In this document: positions 41,797-53,538 of the stretch, one piece after another | How positions within the stretch are numbered: the first letter of the stretch is position 1 | Layout: every line of letters begins with the position of its first letter | NCBI GenBank assembly: GCA_037349315.1 | Contig: JBAIAC010000056.1 | Location: 2,704,501 to 2,768,500, forward strand | Source: Chelydra serpentina | Taxonomy: Eukaryota > Chordata > Testudines > Chelydridae | Direction: 5' to 3' | Length of the DNA: 64,000 nucleotides | The notes under the pieces: model-generated | Seen by the model: only the letters and a program-made list of their open reading frames with translations | Told to the model about the DNA's origin: nothing | The model's database searches: none | Position numbers and translations under genes: made by a program

Positions 41797-42584
41797 GAGA
41801 GGCAACCATTACTTAACTTCTTTCTCAATCCAAGGAGGGGACTTGAACCAGGTTCTCTAACACCCCAGTACAGTACCTGAACCACCAGGCTATGTAAGGA
41901 CTGTTAGCTCAGTTGTCAAGCTATGCAATAGGGGAAGTGATACTTGCGTGTTTCCTACGTTACAGTTGTGAGGCCTGACTCAATGACAAAGTGCTGTGAA
42001 ATGTCCAGAATGATTAACACCAACCAGTGGAAGATCGTCTCCTGGCTCCCAGCCCAGCACTCCTTCTCCTGAGCCAAAGGGAGGGGAGTGGGGGAAGTAG
42101 TGCTGCTGTGCCAATGGCCCATTTAGAGTTCTAGCTCTGTGCTTACTATGCAGGAGGCTGAGTATGGCCAGGAAGCATGCTCAGTGCAGACGGAAGGTCA
42201 GCTGGGCCAGAGCATGCTCAATACTGATGGAATTTTCAGACATTGTAGCACATATGAAAATGGCAATTTTCAGACGCTTATAACTCAGCCAAACCAGGGT
42301 GGATTTTCATGGGGATTGCAAAAGGCACCTCCCTGACTCTAGGACTATTTTCCTACCAAATTTCAAGTCCCTGCTGCAAAATCTGGAGGTGGTAGATGTC
42401 TTCATAAAGGGTTGGCAAAATTACTTACTTTCTCCTAATCTTAGTCTTTTTTTCAGAAATGGCTGAACCTTTTTTACTGAAACTTTCAAAAAGCAAAACA
42501 AACAAACAAAAATAACTCAGCCTGAAGCAGGCACCTGGCATGGAAAATTTGAGGCCAAATGGTTAAAGTTTGGTAACATTTAAG

Positions 42585-43067
42585 TAGGGTGACCAGACAG
42601 CAAATGTGAAAAATTGGGACGGGGGTAAGGGTAATGATTAGGGGGCTGGAGCACATGAGTTATGAGGAGAGGCTGAGAGAACTGGGATTGTTTAGTCTGC
42701 AGAAGAGAAGAGTGAGGGGGGATTTGATAGCTGCTTTCAACTACCTGAAGGGGGTTCCAAAGAGGATGGATCTAGACTGTTCTCAGTGGTAGAAGATGAC
42801 AGAACAAGGAGTTATGGTCTCAAGTTGCAGAGGGGGAGGTTTAGGTTGGATATTAGGAATAACTTTTTCACTAAGAGGGTGGTGAAGCACTGGAATGGGT
42901 TACCTAGTGAGATGGTGGAATCTCCTTCCTTAGAGGTTTTTAAGGTCAGGCTTGACAAAGCCCTGGCTGGGATGATTTATTTAGGGATTGGTCCTGCTTT
43001 GAGCAGGGGGTTGGACTAGATGACCTCCTGAGGTCCCTTCCAACCCTGAGATTCTATGATTCTATGA
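42585..43067 (+). mobile_element. CR1 3' end fused to a TAGGGTGACCAGA MITE end
   Basis: 42585-42630 is the left end of the hAT MITE family ('tagggtgaccagacagcaaatgtg', 'attgggacgggggtaa'), immediately followed by CR1 from 'atgattagggggctgg' to the tail 'gattctatgattctatg'. The CR1 frame has a 1-base deletion ('ctgaagggggttcc') but otherwise reads the usual C-terminus. Confidence 0.85.
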
Positions 43068-43269
43068 TCGTTACCAGCTCTGCCTGTAATACATAGGCAA
43101 TTATAAAGGTGTCCAAGCAAAACCCTAGTGGGGTAACTACATGGCACCTCCCTCCATTCCCCTATATATTCATGTCCATCTGGTAGGTATAATTTTCTCT
43201 CCTGAACTGTTGTTTGTCAATGAGGGCAGAAAAAGGGACAAGTCTATAGTGCCCCTTTACCTTTAGATC

Positions 43270-43425
43270 ACACAAGTGTGTGAGCATATTGTTGTCCCTA
43301 CTGTACAGATGGGGAAACAGAGGCGCAGAGACTTGCCCGTGGCCACAGAAGGAAGCAGGATCACAACACGGGTATTCCTGGCACCAAGTTCAGCACTCAC
43401 ACTGCTCCTCACACAGATATCAAGA
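43270..43425 (-). mobile_element. MIR-like SINE relic
   Basis: 'cctactgtacagatggggaaacagaggcgcagagacttgcccgtggccacagaaggaagcagg' is the well-known MIR core in reverse. The ends are degraded. Confidence 0.65.
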
Positions 43426-43804
43426 TTCATCCTTGCAGTGAAATGAACCAAACTGATCCCAGGTGCTACCCCATCGCCATGAATTTGCCCCAGTGTTTGT
43501 TCTGTACAAATTCAATAGCTCTCCTGTCTGTCCTCACTGGCCAAGCATTAGGTACGTGCTCTACGCAGCCACACTTACAAAAGAGGCTGTCTGTCTGTGA
43601 TCCACCCCAGGGTTTAGCTCTCATCATTCCTGCTGACAGCTCAATTTTGATTTTAAGTGACTCAGAGGCCAGAAGGGCCCTTCCAAAGGTAAATAACAAG
43701 ATTAGTTACACAGGCACAGTCACTCTTCCCTGAATTTGGTCCTTTCCACCAGTCAACGGACACAGAAAACATGGTCACTTTTCCATGTCACAGCTTCATG
43801 CAGA

Positions 43805-44255
43805 CAGGGCCGGCTCCAGGCACCAGCCTACCAAGCATGTGCTTGGGGCGCCACCTTAGGGGGGGCGGCGCTCAGGGTTTGTTTGTTTTTTTAAACGTTG
43901 TGGCCGGCGGGGAGAGCGGGCCGGGGCCGGGCTGGCTGCCCTGCCCCCGCGCTCCGGCTGCGAGAGCAGGGCCGGGCTGGCTGCGGAGCTCCGGGAGAGC
44001 GGGGCCCGGGCCAGGCTGGCCACCCTCCCCACGGAGCTCCGGGAGAGCGGGGCCCGGGCCGGGCTGGCTGCCCTCCCGCGGTGCTCCGGCAGGGTGAGGT
44101 GCTGGCAGGGGGAGGGAATTGTTGTGGCGCAACACTGGGGGGGTTTCCGTGGGGGGGGGGTTGTTTTGTTTTGTTTTTGTTTTGGTGGGGCAGCGCTTGG
44201 GGTGTTTTGTTTTGTTTTTCTGCTTGGGGCGGCCAAATAGTTAGAGCCGGCCCTG
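43805..44255. mobile_element. hAT MITE (CAGGGCCGGCTC...GAGCCGGCCCTG), 451 bp
   Basis: Perfect 8-bp duplication catgcaga (43797-43804, 44256-44263) and inverted ends cagggccggctc/gagccggccctg. The interior has GC-rich near-repeats ('ctccgggagagcggggcccgggcc' twice) and G/T runs. Overlapping frames are artefacts. Its left part matches the two partial copies near 14.4-15.2 kb. Confidence 0.93.
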
Positions 44256-44263
44256 CATGCAGA

Positions 44264-44840
44264 GACAGCACAAATATTTCCGTTGCACTGGCAAACAAGC
44301 AGCATTTCCACCCCAGAACATACCATCTCATTAAAATATCTGGATGCCTCTGTGCTGTCCCTGGAATTGGCTTTGATTTAGGTACTGACACCAGTATAAA
44401 GGCACGCGCGCTTTGTTCTCATTCCTTGCATCCTTATCTCTAGAGTTCTTCAGAGAATTTCCTTATCAAAAGGAAGAACGTATCTTGCTATTTCTCCTAT
44501 CAGTTCCTGATCAGATCCTCTTTCAACTAATGCATTACCCAGTCCTTCCCATTTCATCTAGTCATTCTTAGCATCACCACATGGGAGGAGGGGGGGGGGG
44601 GTTGGAGGGACATGTTACAGGGGTGGGGGGGAGGCAAGGGGCCACATTACCTGGGGGATGGGAATGGATTGGGAGGAGCACGTTACATAGGGGGACTGGA
44701 TGGCTGGCACGTTACATGGGGGAAGAGGACAGGACGATACAATGATGGACATGCTACATAGTGGGCTTGTAGGCACAGCAGGTGGGGTCCCCTGACCCAT
44801 CACCCCCTTCTGCCATGCTCATTAGCTCATCACCCCTATC
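44264..44840. repeat. Degenerate G-rich repeat around 44580-44770
   Basis: 'cacgttacat(a/g)ggggg', 'catgttacaggggtg', 'cacattacctgggg' recur at irregular ~35-50-bp spacing. The rest of the interval has nothing identifiable. Confidence 0.6.
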
Positions 44841-44920
44841 TAGGGTGACCAGATAACAAGTATGAAAAACCAGGACACTTTTTTTTTCGGGGGGGAGAAG
44901 GGGTATAGTTGTGCATATAA

Positions 44921-45381
44921 GGGTATGTCTTCACTACCCGCCGGATCGGCGGGTACTGATCGATCTAACAGGGATCGATTTATCGAGTCTTGTCTAGACG
45001 CGATAAATCGATCCCCAAACGCGCTCTCCATCGACTCCGGAACTCCATCACCGCGAGAGGCAGAAGCGGAGTCGATGGGGGGAGGGATAGCTCAGTGGTT
45101 TGAGCATTGGCCTGCTAAACCCAGGGTTGTGAGTTCAATCCTTGAGGGGGCCATTTAGGGATCTGGGGCAAAAATTGGGACTTGGTCCTGCTTTGAGCAG
45201 GGGGTTGGACTAGATGACCTGCTAAGGTCCCTTCCAACCCTGATATTCTATGACTCTATGACTCGCTGCCGTCCTCACGGCCAGGTAAATCAACCTACGA
45301 TACGCCGACTTCACCTATGCTATTCGCGTAGCTGAAGTTGCGTATTGTAGGTTAAACCCCGCCCCCAGTGTAGACCTGGCC
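44921..45381. mobile_element. PIF/Harbinger MITE containing a SINE
   Basis: Inverted ends gggtatgtcttcac and gtgtagacctggcc with a 3-bp duplication taa (44918-44920, 45382-45384). Internal palindromes: 'cgatttatcgagtcttgtctagacgcgataaatcg'-type and 'gcgtagctgaagttgcg'. The related copy at 60013 shares them. Confidence 0.85.
45077..45262 (+). mobile_element. tRNA-derived turtle SINE
   Basis: 'ggatagctcagtggtttgag' A-box and 'ggttgtgagttcaatccttg' B-box, CR1-type tail ending 'tattctatgactctatg'. Inserted in the Harbinger MITE. Confidence 0.92.
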
Positions 45382-45832
45382 TAAGACAAAAGCCTCTAAT
45401 ACAGAAGTCCCCAGTCTGTTGAGTGTGCCCCCCGTCCCAGGGAGTGTGTGAAGGACCATTCAGTGGAGCGCAGCTGGGGCCCAAGCCAGCCCCCAGGGGG
45501 CGAGGAGGGAGAGCCACCCAGCTCTGCTCCTGGCCCTGCACTTGGGGTCCCAGCTGCCGGCCCCGCACCCAGGGCTCTGCTCCTGGCCCTGGCTGCTGGC
45601 CCCATGCCCGGGGCTCCACTCCTGGCCCCACACCCGGGGTCCCAGCTGCTGGCCCTGCACCTGGGGCTCTGCTCCTGCTCCCAGCTTCTGGCCCCATGTT
45701 CCACTCCTGGCCACGCACTCAAGGTCCCGGCTGCCAGCCCTGCGGCTGGGGCTCTGCTCCTGCTCCCAGCTGCCAGCTTTGTGCCTGGGGCGCCGCTCCT
45801 GGCCCTGCACCCAGGGTCCCGGCTATCGGCCC

Positions 45833-46748
45833 TGTTAAAAGAATTGCTCCCCCTCGGGTTACTATCTCTGCCCTGCCCTCGAGAATACATATCCAGGGGC
45901 CCTGCTCGCCTCTAAACAGGTTTGCTATCTGTGGCAGTTAGAATTGCACTCGCCACCATCCCACCCCCCAGGGAAGTGATCTTGCTCAACCGCCCAAATG
46001 AACAAAACAATTCTCAGAATTTGCAACTGCTGGGGGGGCAGCCCCTCCCCCGTTCTCCCCTGTCTCTCCACCAGATATGGGGAAATAGTCAAGGGAGAAA
46101 AAAACAGGTCTCTTTTTTTTACCTTATTTGGCACAAAAACTGCCCCAAAAAATGCATCATTCTGGCCCTAAGGACGCGTCATCTTAGGTATATCTGTCTC
46201 GTCCCCCCGAGGGACGGGAGGGAAGGAACCGAAGACGCATACAAGTCACTAATTCGCAATTCGGGCCTGATCAACCCGAAACCTTTCCCAACTCAGCGTG
46301 TGCCGGCCGTAATGTTTGTATACGGGTTTGTATTCGTAAGTATTCTTTAATACCTTATTGTTTTAATATTTTGCTTTACCCCTTCCCCTTCAATTGTAAT
46401 TCATTGTTGTAGAAGTATCCTATGTATTATTCCTCTAATTCTACTAGTCCGTGGCTCATCCCGAGTAATTATTGGGACTTAGAACAACTCCAAGGACTAT
46501 TGCTGTTTTTAATAGGAGTAATCTTGTTTTTTGCATTAATTGTGTATTGTAAACCTAGGTTATAAGTGTCATTTGCAATAAAGCTGAAATTTCTAGCCTT
46601 ATTGCCTCGGTGTCTGTGTGGTTCCCATCCACTCCAGGGGGGTTCCCTCCGAACATCCACGCGAACCTTAGTACTGTGCTCTGGTAGATAACAGGTGCAC
46701 GCATACCCTCGCCCTGCCAGGTGGCCCTCGAGGGTACGCGCTTCCACA
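45833..46748 (+). mobile_element. Solo LTR of an endogenous-retrovirus-like element, 916 bp
   Basis: TGTTAAAAG...CTTCCACA with a perfect 5-bp duplication ggccc (45828-45832, 46749-46753). It splits the GC minisatellite, which resumes exactly. AATAAAG at about 46576 is a polyadenylation signal followed by a ~165-bp U5-like part. It is AT-rich compared with its host. No coding sequence. Confidence 0.85.
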
Positions 46749-47005
46749 GGCCCCACACCCGGGTTCTGCTCCTGGACCCGCACTGAGGGTCCCAGCTGTC
46801 ATCCCCACACCCGGGCTCTGCTCCTGGACAGGGTCCTGGCTGCTGGCCCTGCGACCGGGGCTCTGCTCCTGGTCCTGGCTGCTGGCCCTGCGCCCGGGGC
46901 TCTGCTCCTGCCCCCAGCTTCAGCCCCCTTAGCCCTGTCTGTGTTCCCCCTCCTGGGGCCATGGCCCGCTCCCAGTCCCGGGAGGTGGGGGGGCATGGAA
47001 GAGGG

Positions 47006-47714
47006 TGTGACGTTGCACTCTATATGATTTTATGAAAATATGCTAATAAGTGTGAATATAATGTAACTGGAATATGCTTCCTACAAAAGGTCTCTTGCAA
47101 GGTATCATTACAAATCTTATAATCTACTGAGTGTGGTCATCCTATTTGTATAAATGTATCACTCTTGTGTCTGTAACTAGAATATGAAATATAAGTCTGA
47201 GGGCCTATTGTAATTATGCAAAGTGTGGGCCATTAATGGTGGTTTGGAATATTGATGGCTCCCATCAACTAAGACAACTGAATGTAGATGGCTCTGTTTA
47301 CTTGTAAGTCTTCCTATATATATTTTGTGCTGGCAAGAGTATGTATTAATACCTAGGGGGGCAAACAGCTGTGCATATCTCTCTATCAGTGCTATAGAGG
47401 GTGAACAATTTATGAGTTTACCCTGTATAAGCTTTATACAGGGTAAAATGGATTTATTTGGAGTTTGGACCCCATTGGGAGTTGCATATCTGAGTGTTGG
47501 AGAGAGGAACACTTCTTAAGCTGTTTTCAGTTAAGCCTGCAGCTTTTGGGGGATGTGGTTCAGACCTGAGTCTGTGTTTATAGCAGGCTAGCATGTCTGG
47601 CACAACCAGGCAGGGCACTGAAGTCCCAAGCTGGCAGGGAAAACAGGCTCAGAGGTAGTCTCAGCACATCAGGTGGCAGTCCCAAAGGGGGTTTCTGTGA
47701 TCCAACCCATCACA
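47006..47714 (+). mobile_element. Solo LTR (TGTGACG...CATCACA), 709 bp
   Basis: Same family as 30900-32047 in forward orientation, shorter. It carries the palindrome taccctgtat...atacagggta near 47419-47448 and a poly-T/A region. The flanks share only ggg, so the target duplication is unclear. Confidence 0.8.
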
Positions 47715-48249
47715 GGGTCCAAGGGGGGTGCGAGGTAAAAAGTTTGGGGACCACTGGTCTGATATCAGGACCTCTGGTCACCCTACACACATCTATCATT
47801 TCTAACACAACTTGTCACACTAACTGCCCATGTTTCAAACTGTGCCTGGCCTTTCCTGTGACTCGAGGGTTGCACAGTCTACTCCTAGGGTTGCCACCTG
47901 GCCAGTTTTTGTCCTGCCTTGCTAGTTAGACAATGTAATGTGCTTCTCTGTATGCTTGGAACTCATCAGAGCACTCTACAGTGCACATCTCCATAGTCTG
48001 GACTGTGGTACTGTGTTGAGATAAGGTAAGAAAAATGATAAGATAACATAAAAATATACCGTCCATCTATCCATGTGTGTGTGTGTACTAGTTACCTCCA
48101 GCCAGCACTAGGACCCCTTTGGATGGTGGTGGCAGGGGCGGGTGTGTGGCCAGTGGTTAGATTTTCCGTCCTACTCTAGAGTCACTCACATGCAAACATT
48201 TCATTACAAGGGCGGCCCCCAAGTAGGCAAGGGAAGTGCTGCTGGGGCT

Positions 48250-48450
48250 GAGATGGCTGGTCTGGGGCAGGGCTGGGTGGGGGTGGGGTGGCTGGTCTGG
48301 GGAAGGGCTGGGTGGGGTGGCTGGTCTGGGGCAGGGCTGGTCTGGGGCAGGGCTGGGTGGGGTGGAGTGGCTGGTCTAGGACATGGCTGCATGTCTGGGG
48401 TGAGGTGGCTGGTCTGGGGGAGGGCTGGGGTGGCTGGTCTGGGGCATGGC
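48250..48450. repeat. G-rich minisatellite split by a CR1
   Basis: 'ggctggtctggggcagggctgggtgggg' recurs about seven times with variants. The pattern resumes at 49409 ('gctgggtgggggtggggtgg') after the CR1. Confidence 0.85.
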
Positions 48451-48461
48451 TGACTGCACTG

Positions 48462-49408
48462 TTACAGACTAGGGACCGAATGACTGGGCAGCGGTTCTGC
48501 AGAAAAGGACCTAGGGGTTACAGTGGACGAAAAGCTGAATATGAGTCAACAATGTGCCCTTGTTGCCAAGAAGGCTAACGGCATTTTGGGCTGTATAAGT
48601 AGGGGCATTTCCAGCAGATCGAGGGACGTGATCATTCCCCTCTATTCGGCACTGGTGGGGCCTCATTTGGAGTACTGTGTCCAGTTTTGGGATCCACACT
48701 ACAAGAAGGATTTGGATAAATTGGAAAGCGTCCAGTGGAGGGCAACAAAAATGTTTAGGGGGCTGGAGCACATGACTTATGAGGAGAGGCTGAGGGAACT
48801 GGGATTGTTTAGCCTGCAGAAGAGAAGAATGGGGGGGATTTGATAGCTGCTTTCAATTACCTGAAAGGGGGTTCCAAAGAGGATGGATCTAGACCAGGCC
48901 TGCACAACATACGGCCCGCGGAGGCTCACTGTGCGGCCCGCGGGGGGCGGGGGTGTTGTTTTTTTTTGCTCAACGACTTTCCCGGCCAGAGAGGGTTTTG
49001 TTTTGTTTTTTGCTCAACAACTTTCCTCGCATCTGGTCACCCTAGTTTTGGCCCTCGGCTGTTTTCTTTGGAGTAATATGGCCCTCACCGCTTTACGAGT
49101 TGTGCAGGCCTGATCTAGACTGTTCTCAGTGGTAGAAGATGACAGAACAAGGAGTAATGGTCTCAAGTTGCAGAGGGGGAGGTTTAGGTTGGATATTAGG
49201 AAAAACGTTTTCACTAGTAGGGTGGTAAAGCACTGGAATGGGTTACCTAGGGAGGTGGTGGAATCTCCTTCCTTAGAGGTTTTTAAGGTCAGGCTTAACA
49301 AAGCCCTGGCTGGGATGATTTAGTTGGGGTTGGTCCTGCTTTGAGCAGGGGGTTGGACTAGATGACCTCCTGAGGTCCCTTCCAACCCTGAGATTCTATG
49401 ATTCTATG
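48462..49408 (+). mobile_element. CR1 LINE 3' part, interrupted by a hAT MITE
   Basis: Starts at 'ctgcactgttacagactagg' and runs through [40 protein letters not shown] to the usual tail. A deletion of one G near 48833 breaks the frame, and the MITE at 48895 splits the [12 protein letters not shown] segment. Confidence 0.92.
48895..49112. mobile_element. hAT MITE (CAGGCCTGCACAAC ends), 218 bp
   Basis: Perfect inverted ends caggcctgcacaac/gttgtgcaggcctg and a perfect 8-bp duplication atctagac (48887-48894, 49113-49120). The host CR1 gives the empty-site sequence. It contains a stray 'atctggtcacccta', the end of the other MITE family. Confidence 0.95.
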
Positions 49409-50109
49409 GCTGGGTGGGGGTGGGGTGGCTCTGCATATCATGGGGAGTGTTTGGTCATTTTCAATATAAGGCTGTTAACAGAGTCCAACCCCGGATGCTG
49501 TTTCTGGCTGTCAGAGCTCTCCCCTGTTCTGGGTTTTGTGTCCCACTTTGACCCTCCCACCCCACACATACACACCAAAGTGCCGTGTCCCAGTTAAGGG
49601 GCAGTTTGCCTTAGGCCCCCTGTTTGAGAAGCCCCCCAAACCCAGTGGCGTTGTGGTTGCCATGCCACCCCCTCCCCCTGCACTTCCCTCCCCCAAGCTG
49701 CTGCCTCTTGTTGAGGCTGATGGGAGAGGGGAGAAGGCTGCTGGCCACACCCTCATGGCTCCTTCTGCGGCCGGGGCTGAGGCCATGTTGGGAGCAGACT
49801 AGGTGGCCGATCAGGGGGAGGCAGCCCCTGCCAGGGAAAGGCTGCTCAGGCCCAGCCCCGGACAGAGACAGGCCCAGTCACAATGTCCTACCTAGAGCCG
49901 GGACGTGGTGTGACAGCTAGAAAAGGCTGTTTTGGAAAATGAACGTTCCACTTCTCTCCAACTCGTCTGGGTTTTCACGAAAAAACCAAAACCTTTTCAC
50001 AACCAGTTTGTTACCGAGAGACATGTTGCTTCCTGTCCACACTGTGCATGACCCAGACCCCTTCCGGCTAGCTCCTGCTCCAGGCACCTGGCCCTGTGGG
50101 TTTCCTGCT
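49409..50109. other. No gene recognised
   Basis: GC-rich with short frames only. Confidence 0.4.
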
Positions 50110-52228
50110 CCTCCCTAGTGCCCAGGATGTATTGCAGTAGGGGGCTTTATACATGGGAACTTCCGGGTTAGGCCTTTCTTTAGGTGCTGTTAACACATGT
50201 CTCTCTGTGTCTATGCCTCACACCACGTGGGGTCAGCAGTCAGTGAATCCCTCTCTCTAGAGAAGGAGTAAAGGAAAGGAAAGAGACCCCCCCAGGCTGC
50301 CAGTGTGGTGACTGAGTGGGGAAAGTGAAAGATTAGGGAGGAGGCCTGCGAAAGCTGCGGCAGAGAGGAGCCAGGGCCCTGTCTCAGTGCCGCAATGGAG
50401 CCCATAGAGCAAATGACTCTGTCAGTGAAGTTTGATTTTGGCAACTCAGGCAGCTGGCCTGGCTGGACCCGTAGATCTGAGCAATTCTGGGTGGCTTCTG
50501 GTTTAACAGAGAAAGCACAAGAATGCCAGGTAAATGCTCTGATATTTGCCATGGGTGATGCTGCTGCTGCTGTCCTATGTGCCCTGCCCCCTCACTGATA
50601 AGGAAAAGGAAGAACACTCCAAAGTGAAAGAGGCTTTTGGTGTCCAGTTCATAGACAGAACATTATCTAGGAAAGGGCCAAGTTTAATAGGAGGTGAGTG
50701 GAACAAGTGGGGTCAGCTAAGACTTTTATTACTGCAGCTCATAGTCTTACTGAACATTGTGGATGTGGAATGTTAAAAGAAGGACTAATAAGAGACCGGA
50801 TAGTTGTTAAAGAGATAAGGTGTGGGAGGTAATATATTTTATTGGACCAACTACTGTTGGTGAGAGAGACAAGCTTTCGAGATTACACAGAGCTCTTCTT
50901 CAGGTCTGCTGTTGGTATCAGAGACACCAGTTTATCAGCAGTTTCAGTTAGACCCAGATCTCACACTGGCAAAATTTATAACAAAAGTGAGAATGAAAGG
51001 CACCATAAAGAAACAGCAATGTGACTTACATGCTAGCTGCAGAAGGAAGACTGCATCAGACAGAATTGACATAGTAAAGAGAAAAGACAAACGTGAAAGG
51101 AGCTGTCAGACACATTTAAAACATAAGAACAGTGCACAACCAGAGAGTAGGAGTGCAAAGAACCCAAATAGGAGGGAAGTTTGGGAAAGCTATGGAAGCT
51201 GTGCCAAGACACCAACACATAGTTGGATGCAGTGTGATCAGCTAAAGAGGGAGACTGAAAATGGGACATTTTCCAATAGCACACAGGTCACCAAGAGCAG
51301 TGGAAACAATCCAAAAGGGAGTGTTATCACCAGATGACAATGAATCCATACTATTAGAGAGTATATCCTCAATAGAACAGACAGCATCTTGGTACACAGG
51401 AACAGTCAAAACCTTACATTTAAAATTGATACTTGGACAGCGGTCACTGCAAGTCAAATATATATATTTGTTGGAGATCTGCAAAAACTAAATGAGATTC
51501 TGCATGGGGTTAGTAACCCTATATTGAGTATTTATGGCCAGCCTTGGGAAACTGGAGAAAGCCAGAAAGTTCTTCAACAAATAATATATGTAATCCAGGG
51601 ACTGACAACTTCCCTAGTAAGGTTATCAGCAATACAAGCACTATCTCTAGAAGAGAAAATGGAATGTATTAATGGTAAAAAGCAAACTATTTACACATCT
51701 TCACAGGGCTAGAAAGCTCTCAGGGGAGAACAACAAAATAAAATCTGTGCCATCAGCGACTCTCTTTGCTCTCGCAGCCTCATACCACATTCCTCTACCC
51801 TTGCTAGGGAAAGTCAAGGAAGAATTAAAGAGAATGGAAGATATGGGGGTTATTTCTCAGATAGAAAAACCCATTGACTGGTGCATGGGGATGGTCGTAA
51901 TATCAAAGCCTAAAGGCAAAATCTAGATTTGTGTGGGTCTGACAACTTAATAACAGCATGTGTAACGAAAGGCACATGCTTTCCACAGCTAATCAGCCAT
52001 TAGCTCAGTTATCAGAAGCCAAAGTCTTCTCAAAGTTAGTTGCTACATCAGCCTTCCGGCAAATCCCCCTTGGTAAAGACTCTATACCATTAACTACGTT
52101 CATCACTTGTTTGGAAGGTACAGTTTCAGTTGTCTTCCGTTCGGAATATCTTCAGCACCAGAACATTTATAAAAGAGAATCTCTTAGATTGTGTCAGGTT
52201 TGTTTTGCCATCCAGATGATGTGTTGGT
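50110..52228 (+). pseudogene. Mag/K02A2.6-like Gypsy retrotransposon, 5' half (LTR remnant, gag, start of RT)
   Basis: Possible 5' LTR remnant at about 50130-50225, similar to 58360-58460 ('gggaacttcc(g/t)ggttaggc'). Gag starts near 50396: MEPIEQMTLSVKFDFGNSG.. SWPGWTRRSEQFWVASGL, QVNALIFAMGD. Broken gag continues 50900-51250 (VYQQFQLDPDLTLAKFITKVRMKG; REVWESYGSCAKTP, a damaged zinc knuckle). RT begins at 51770: YHIPLPLLGKVKEELKRMEDMGVISQIEKP, WCMGMVVISKPKGKI, then ANQPLAQLSEAKVFSKL and FRQIPLG. Many stops. The copy is old and split at 52228 by a CR1. Confidence 0.8.
50813..50905 (-). mobile_element. Penelope-like 3' end inside the Gypsy gag
   Basis: 'gtaatatattttattggaccaac', 'ggtgagagagacaagctttcg', 'cagagctcttcttcagg'. 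On the minus strand it contains CTGAAGA (50897-50903), a short stem (ctc.../gag, 50893-50895 with 50879-50881) and GAAA (50875-50878), the hammerhead order again. The gag reading continues after it. Confidence 0.7.
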
Positions 52229-52245
52229 ATATCATAGAATCATAC

Positions 52246-53538
52246 TGTGATGTTGCACTCCATATGCTTTATGGAAATATGCTTATGAATATGACATAAT
52301 TGGAATATGCTTTATGCTAAATACCCCTTGTATGGGTATTCGGATGGTACGCCCGTCACAGTGGCATAGTGGAACAGGATATGTGCGCAGCTGATTGCTT
52401 TGAGACTCTGGTAATAATTTTAAGTGAGTTTTAAGTGTGGTGGCTGGAAAACAAAGTGGTTAGTGGTTTGTTATTTTCTGTTTGCTTATTTCGGGTAAGA
52501 GTATAGGGGCAGAAAAGTAACCACAATAGGTGAGAGTGAAGCTCAGAAGACGCTAGAACTGCACAGGGTGAAAATTGTTAAGAAGGAAAGAGAGAGCCAG
52601 CAAGCCCTGGACTTAAAAGACAAAGAAATTGAGGCCCAGAGACAAGCACAAATTGAGACCCAGAAGCATGAACTGGCTGTAATAGAGTGGAAGAGGTGCA
52701 CAGAGACATGTATCTTGGAGGTGGAAGTTGGGGTCCTAGTGACTGCTGCAGTGGGAACAGACCCCAAGGACTCTGTAGCTGGAAGCAAACCCAACCTGAG
52801 TGAAAGGGGGCCAGCGAAGGGTCACATTCCCTTTTGGGGGACACAGGAGTGTCTGCCTCGGAGGGGAGCCCAGAGAGGGAAGTCCAGATGGAAGGTGAAG
52901 GGGAGGGCAGGAGGGTTTACCCACCTTTTGTAGGAAGGCTTTTCTCCAGGAGCAGGGTGAAGGATCTGCATCTGAAATGCCAGACCCCTCATCTGTGGAC
53001 CAGGTTTTTATGGAAGACTGGGGGTCAGATCTCCCCAGTGGAGGGGAGAGTCCACCCAGCTGACCTTTTGGGAACAGAGAATGGGGTGACCAAGGGGATC
53101 TTACCAATCCAAATCACTCCATTGAAAGATGTTGTTCTTGTTACACTTGTAATAGATAACCCAGAGTAAGTGATTAATACCTGGGGGAGCAAACAGCTGT
53201 GCATATCTCTCTATCAGTGTTATAGAGGGTGGACAATGTATGAGTTTACCCTGTATAAGCTTTAAACAGATTAAAGCGGATTTATTTGGGGGTTTGGATC
53301 ACATTGGGAGCTGGCTGTCTGGGTGCTGGAGGCAGGTAACCTGCTAAGCTGTTTTCAGTTATGTCTGCACCTTTGGGGGCGTGGACCAGACCTGGGTCTG
53401 TGTTGCAGCAAGCTAGCATGTCTGGCTCAAAAAGGCAGGGTTCTGGAGTCCCAAGCTGGCAGGAAAAACAGGCTCAGAGGTAATCTCAGCACATCAGGTG
53501 ACAGTCCCAAAGGGATCTCTGTGACCGAACCCGTCACA
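52246..53538 (+). mobile_element. Internally deleted LTR retrotransposon with gag remnant
   Basis: Perfect 5-bp duplication catac (52241-52245, 53539-53543). It begins with ~115 bp of the TGTGA.. LTR family (ending cgtcaca near 52361) and ends with the 3' ~365 bp of the same LTR (from about 53175). Between them a frame at 52568-52933 encodes a coiled-coil-like, Lys/Glu/Gln-rich segment (ESQQALDLKDKEIEAQRQAQ), probably gag. No pol, so it is non-autonomous. Confidence 0.8.

Larger units (their letters stand above)
45402..47756. mobile_element. hAT element with internal GC minisatellite, two LTRs inside
   Basis: Ends 'cagaagtccccag' and 'ctttggggaccactg'-like (ttggggaccactg) are inverted. Flanks ctctaata (45394-45401) and gtctgata (47757-47764) match 6/8. 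Between the ends is a degenerate repeat of 'ccggggctctgctcctggccctg'-type units (45480-45832, 46749-46930) with no intact transposase. Frames of 100-170 codons inside it are repeat artefacts. Confidence 0.7.
44841..47785. mobile_element. hAT MITE split by nested insertions
   Basis: Left end 'tagggtgaccagataacaagt' (44841) and right end 'atatcaggacctctggtcaccct a' (47785) belong to the family seen at 18342 and 35358. Its own sequence is only about 120 bp; the rest is a Harbinger MITE and a hAT element. Flanks cccctatc/cacacatc match 5/8, so the duplication is decayed. Confidence 0.75.

Noticed and set aside
45077..45150. Possible tRNA gene in the SINE heads
   Set aside because: Only the A- and B-box regions are tRNA-like. 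The cloverleaf is not complete, and the sequence continues into a CR1 tail, so these are SINEs.
45320..45941. Gly/Pro-rich 100-170-codon frames on both strands
   Set aside because: They are translations of the degenerate GC minisatellite inside the hAT element.
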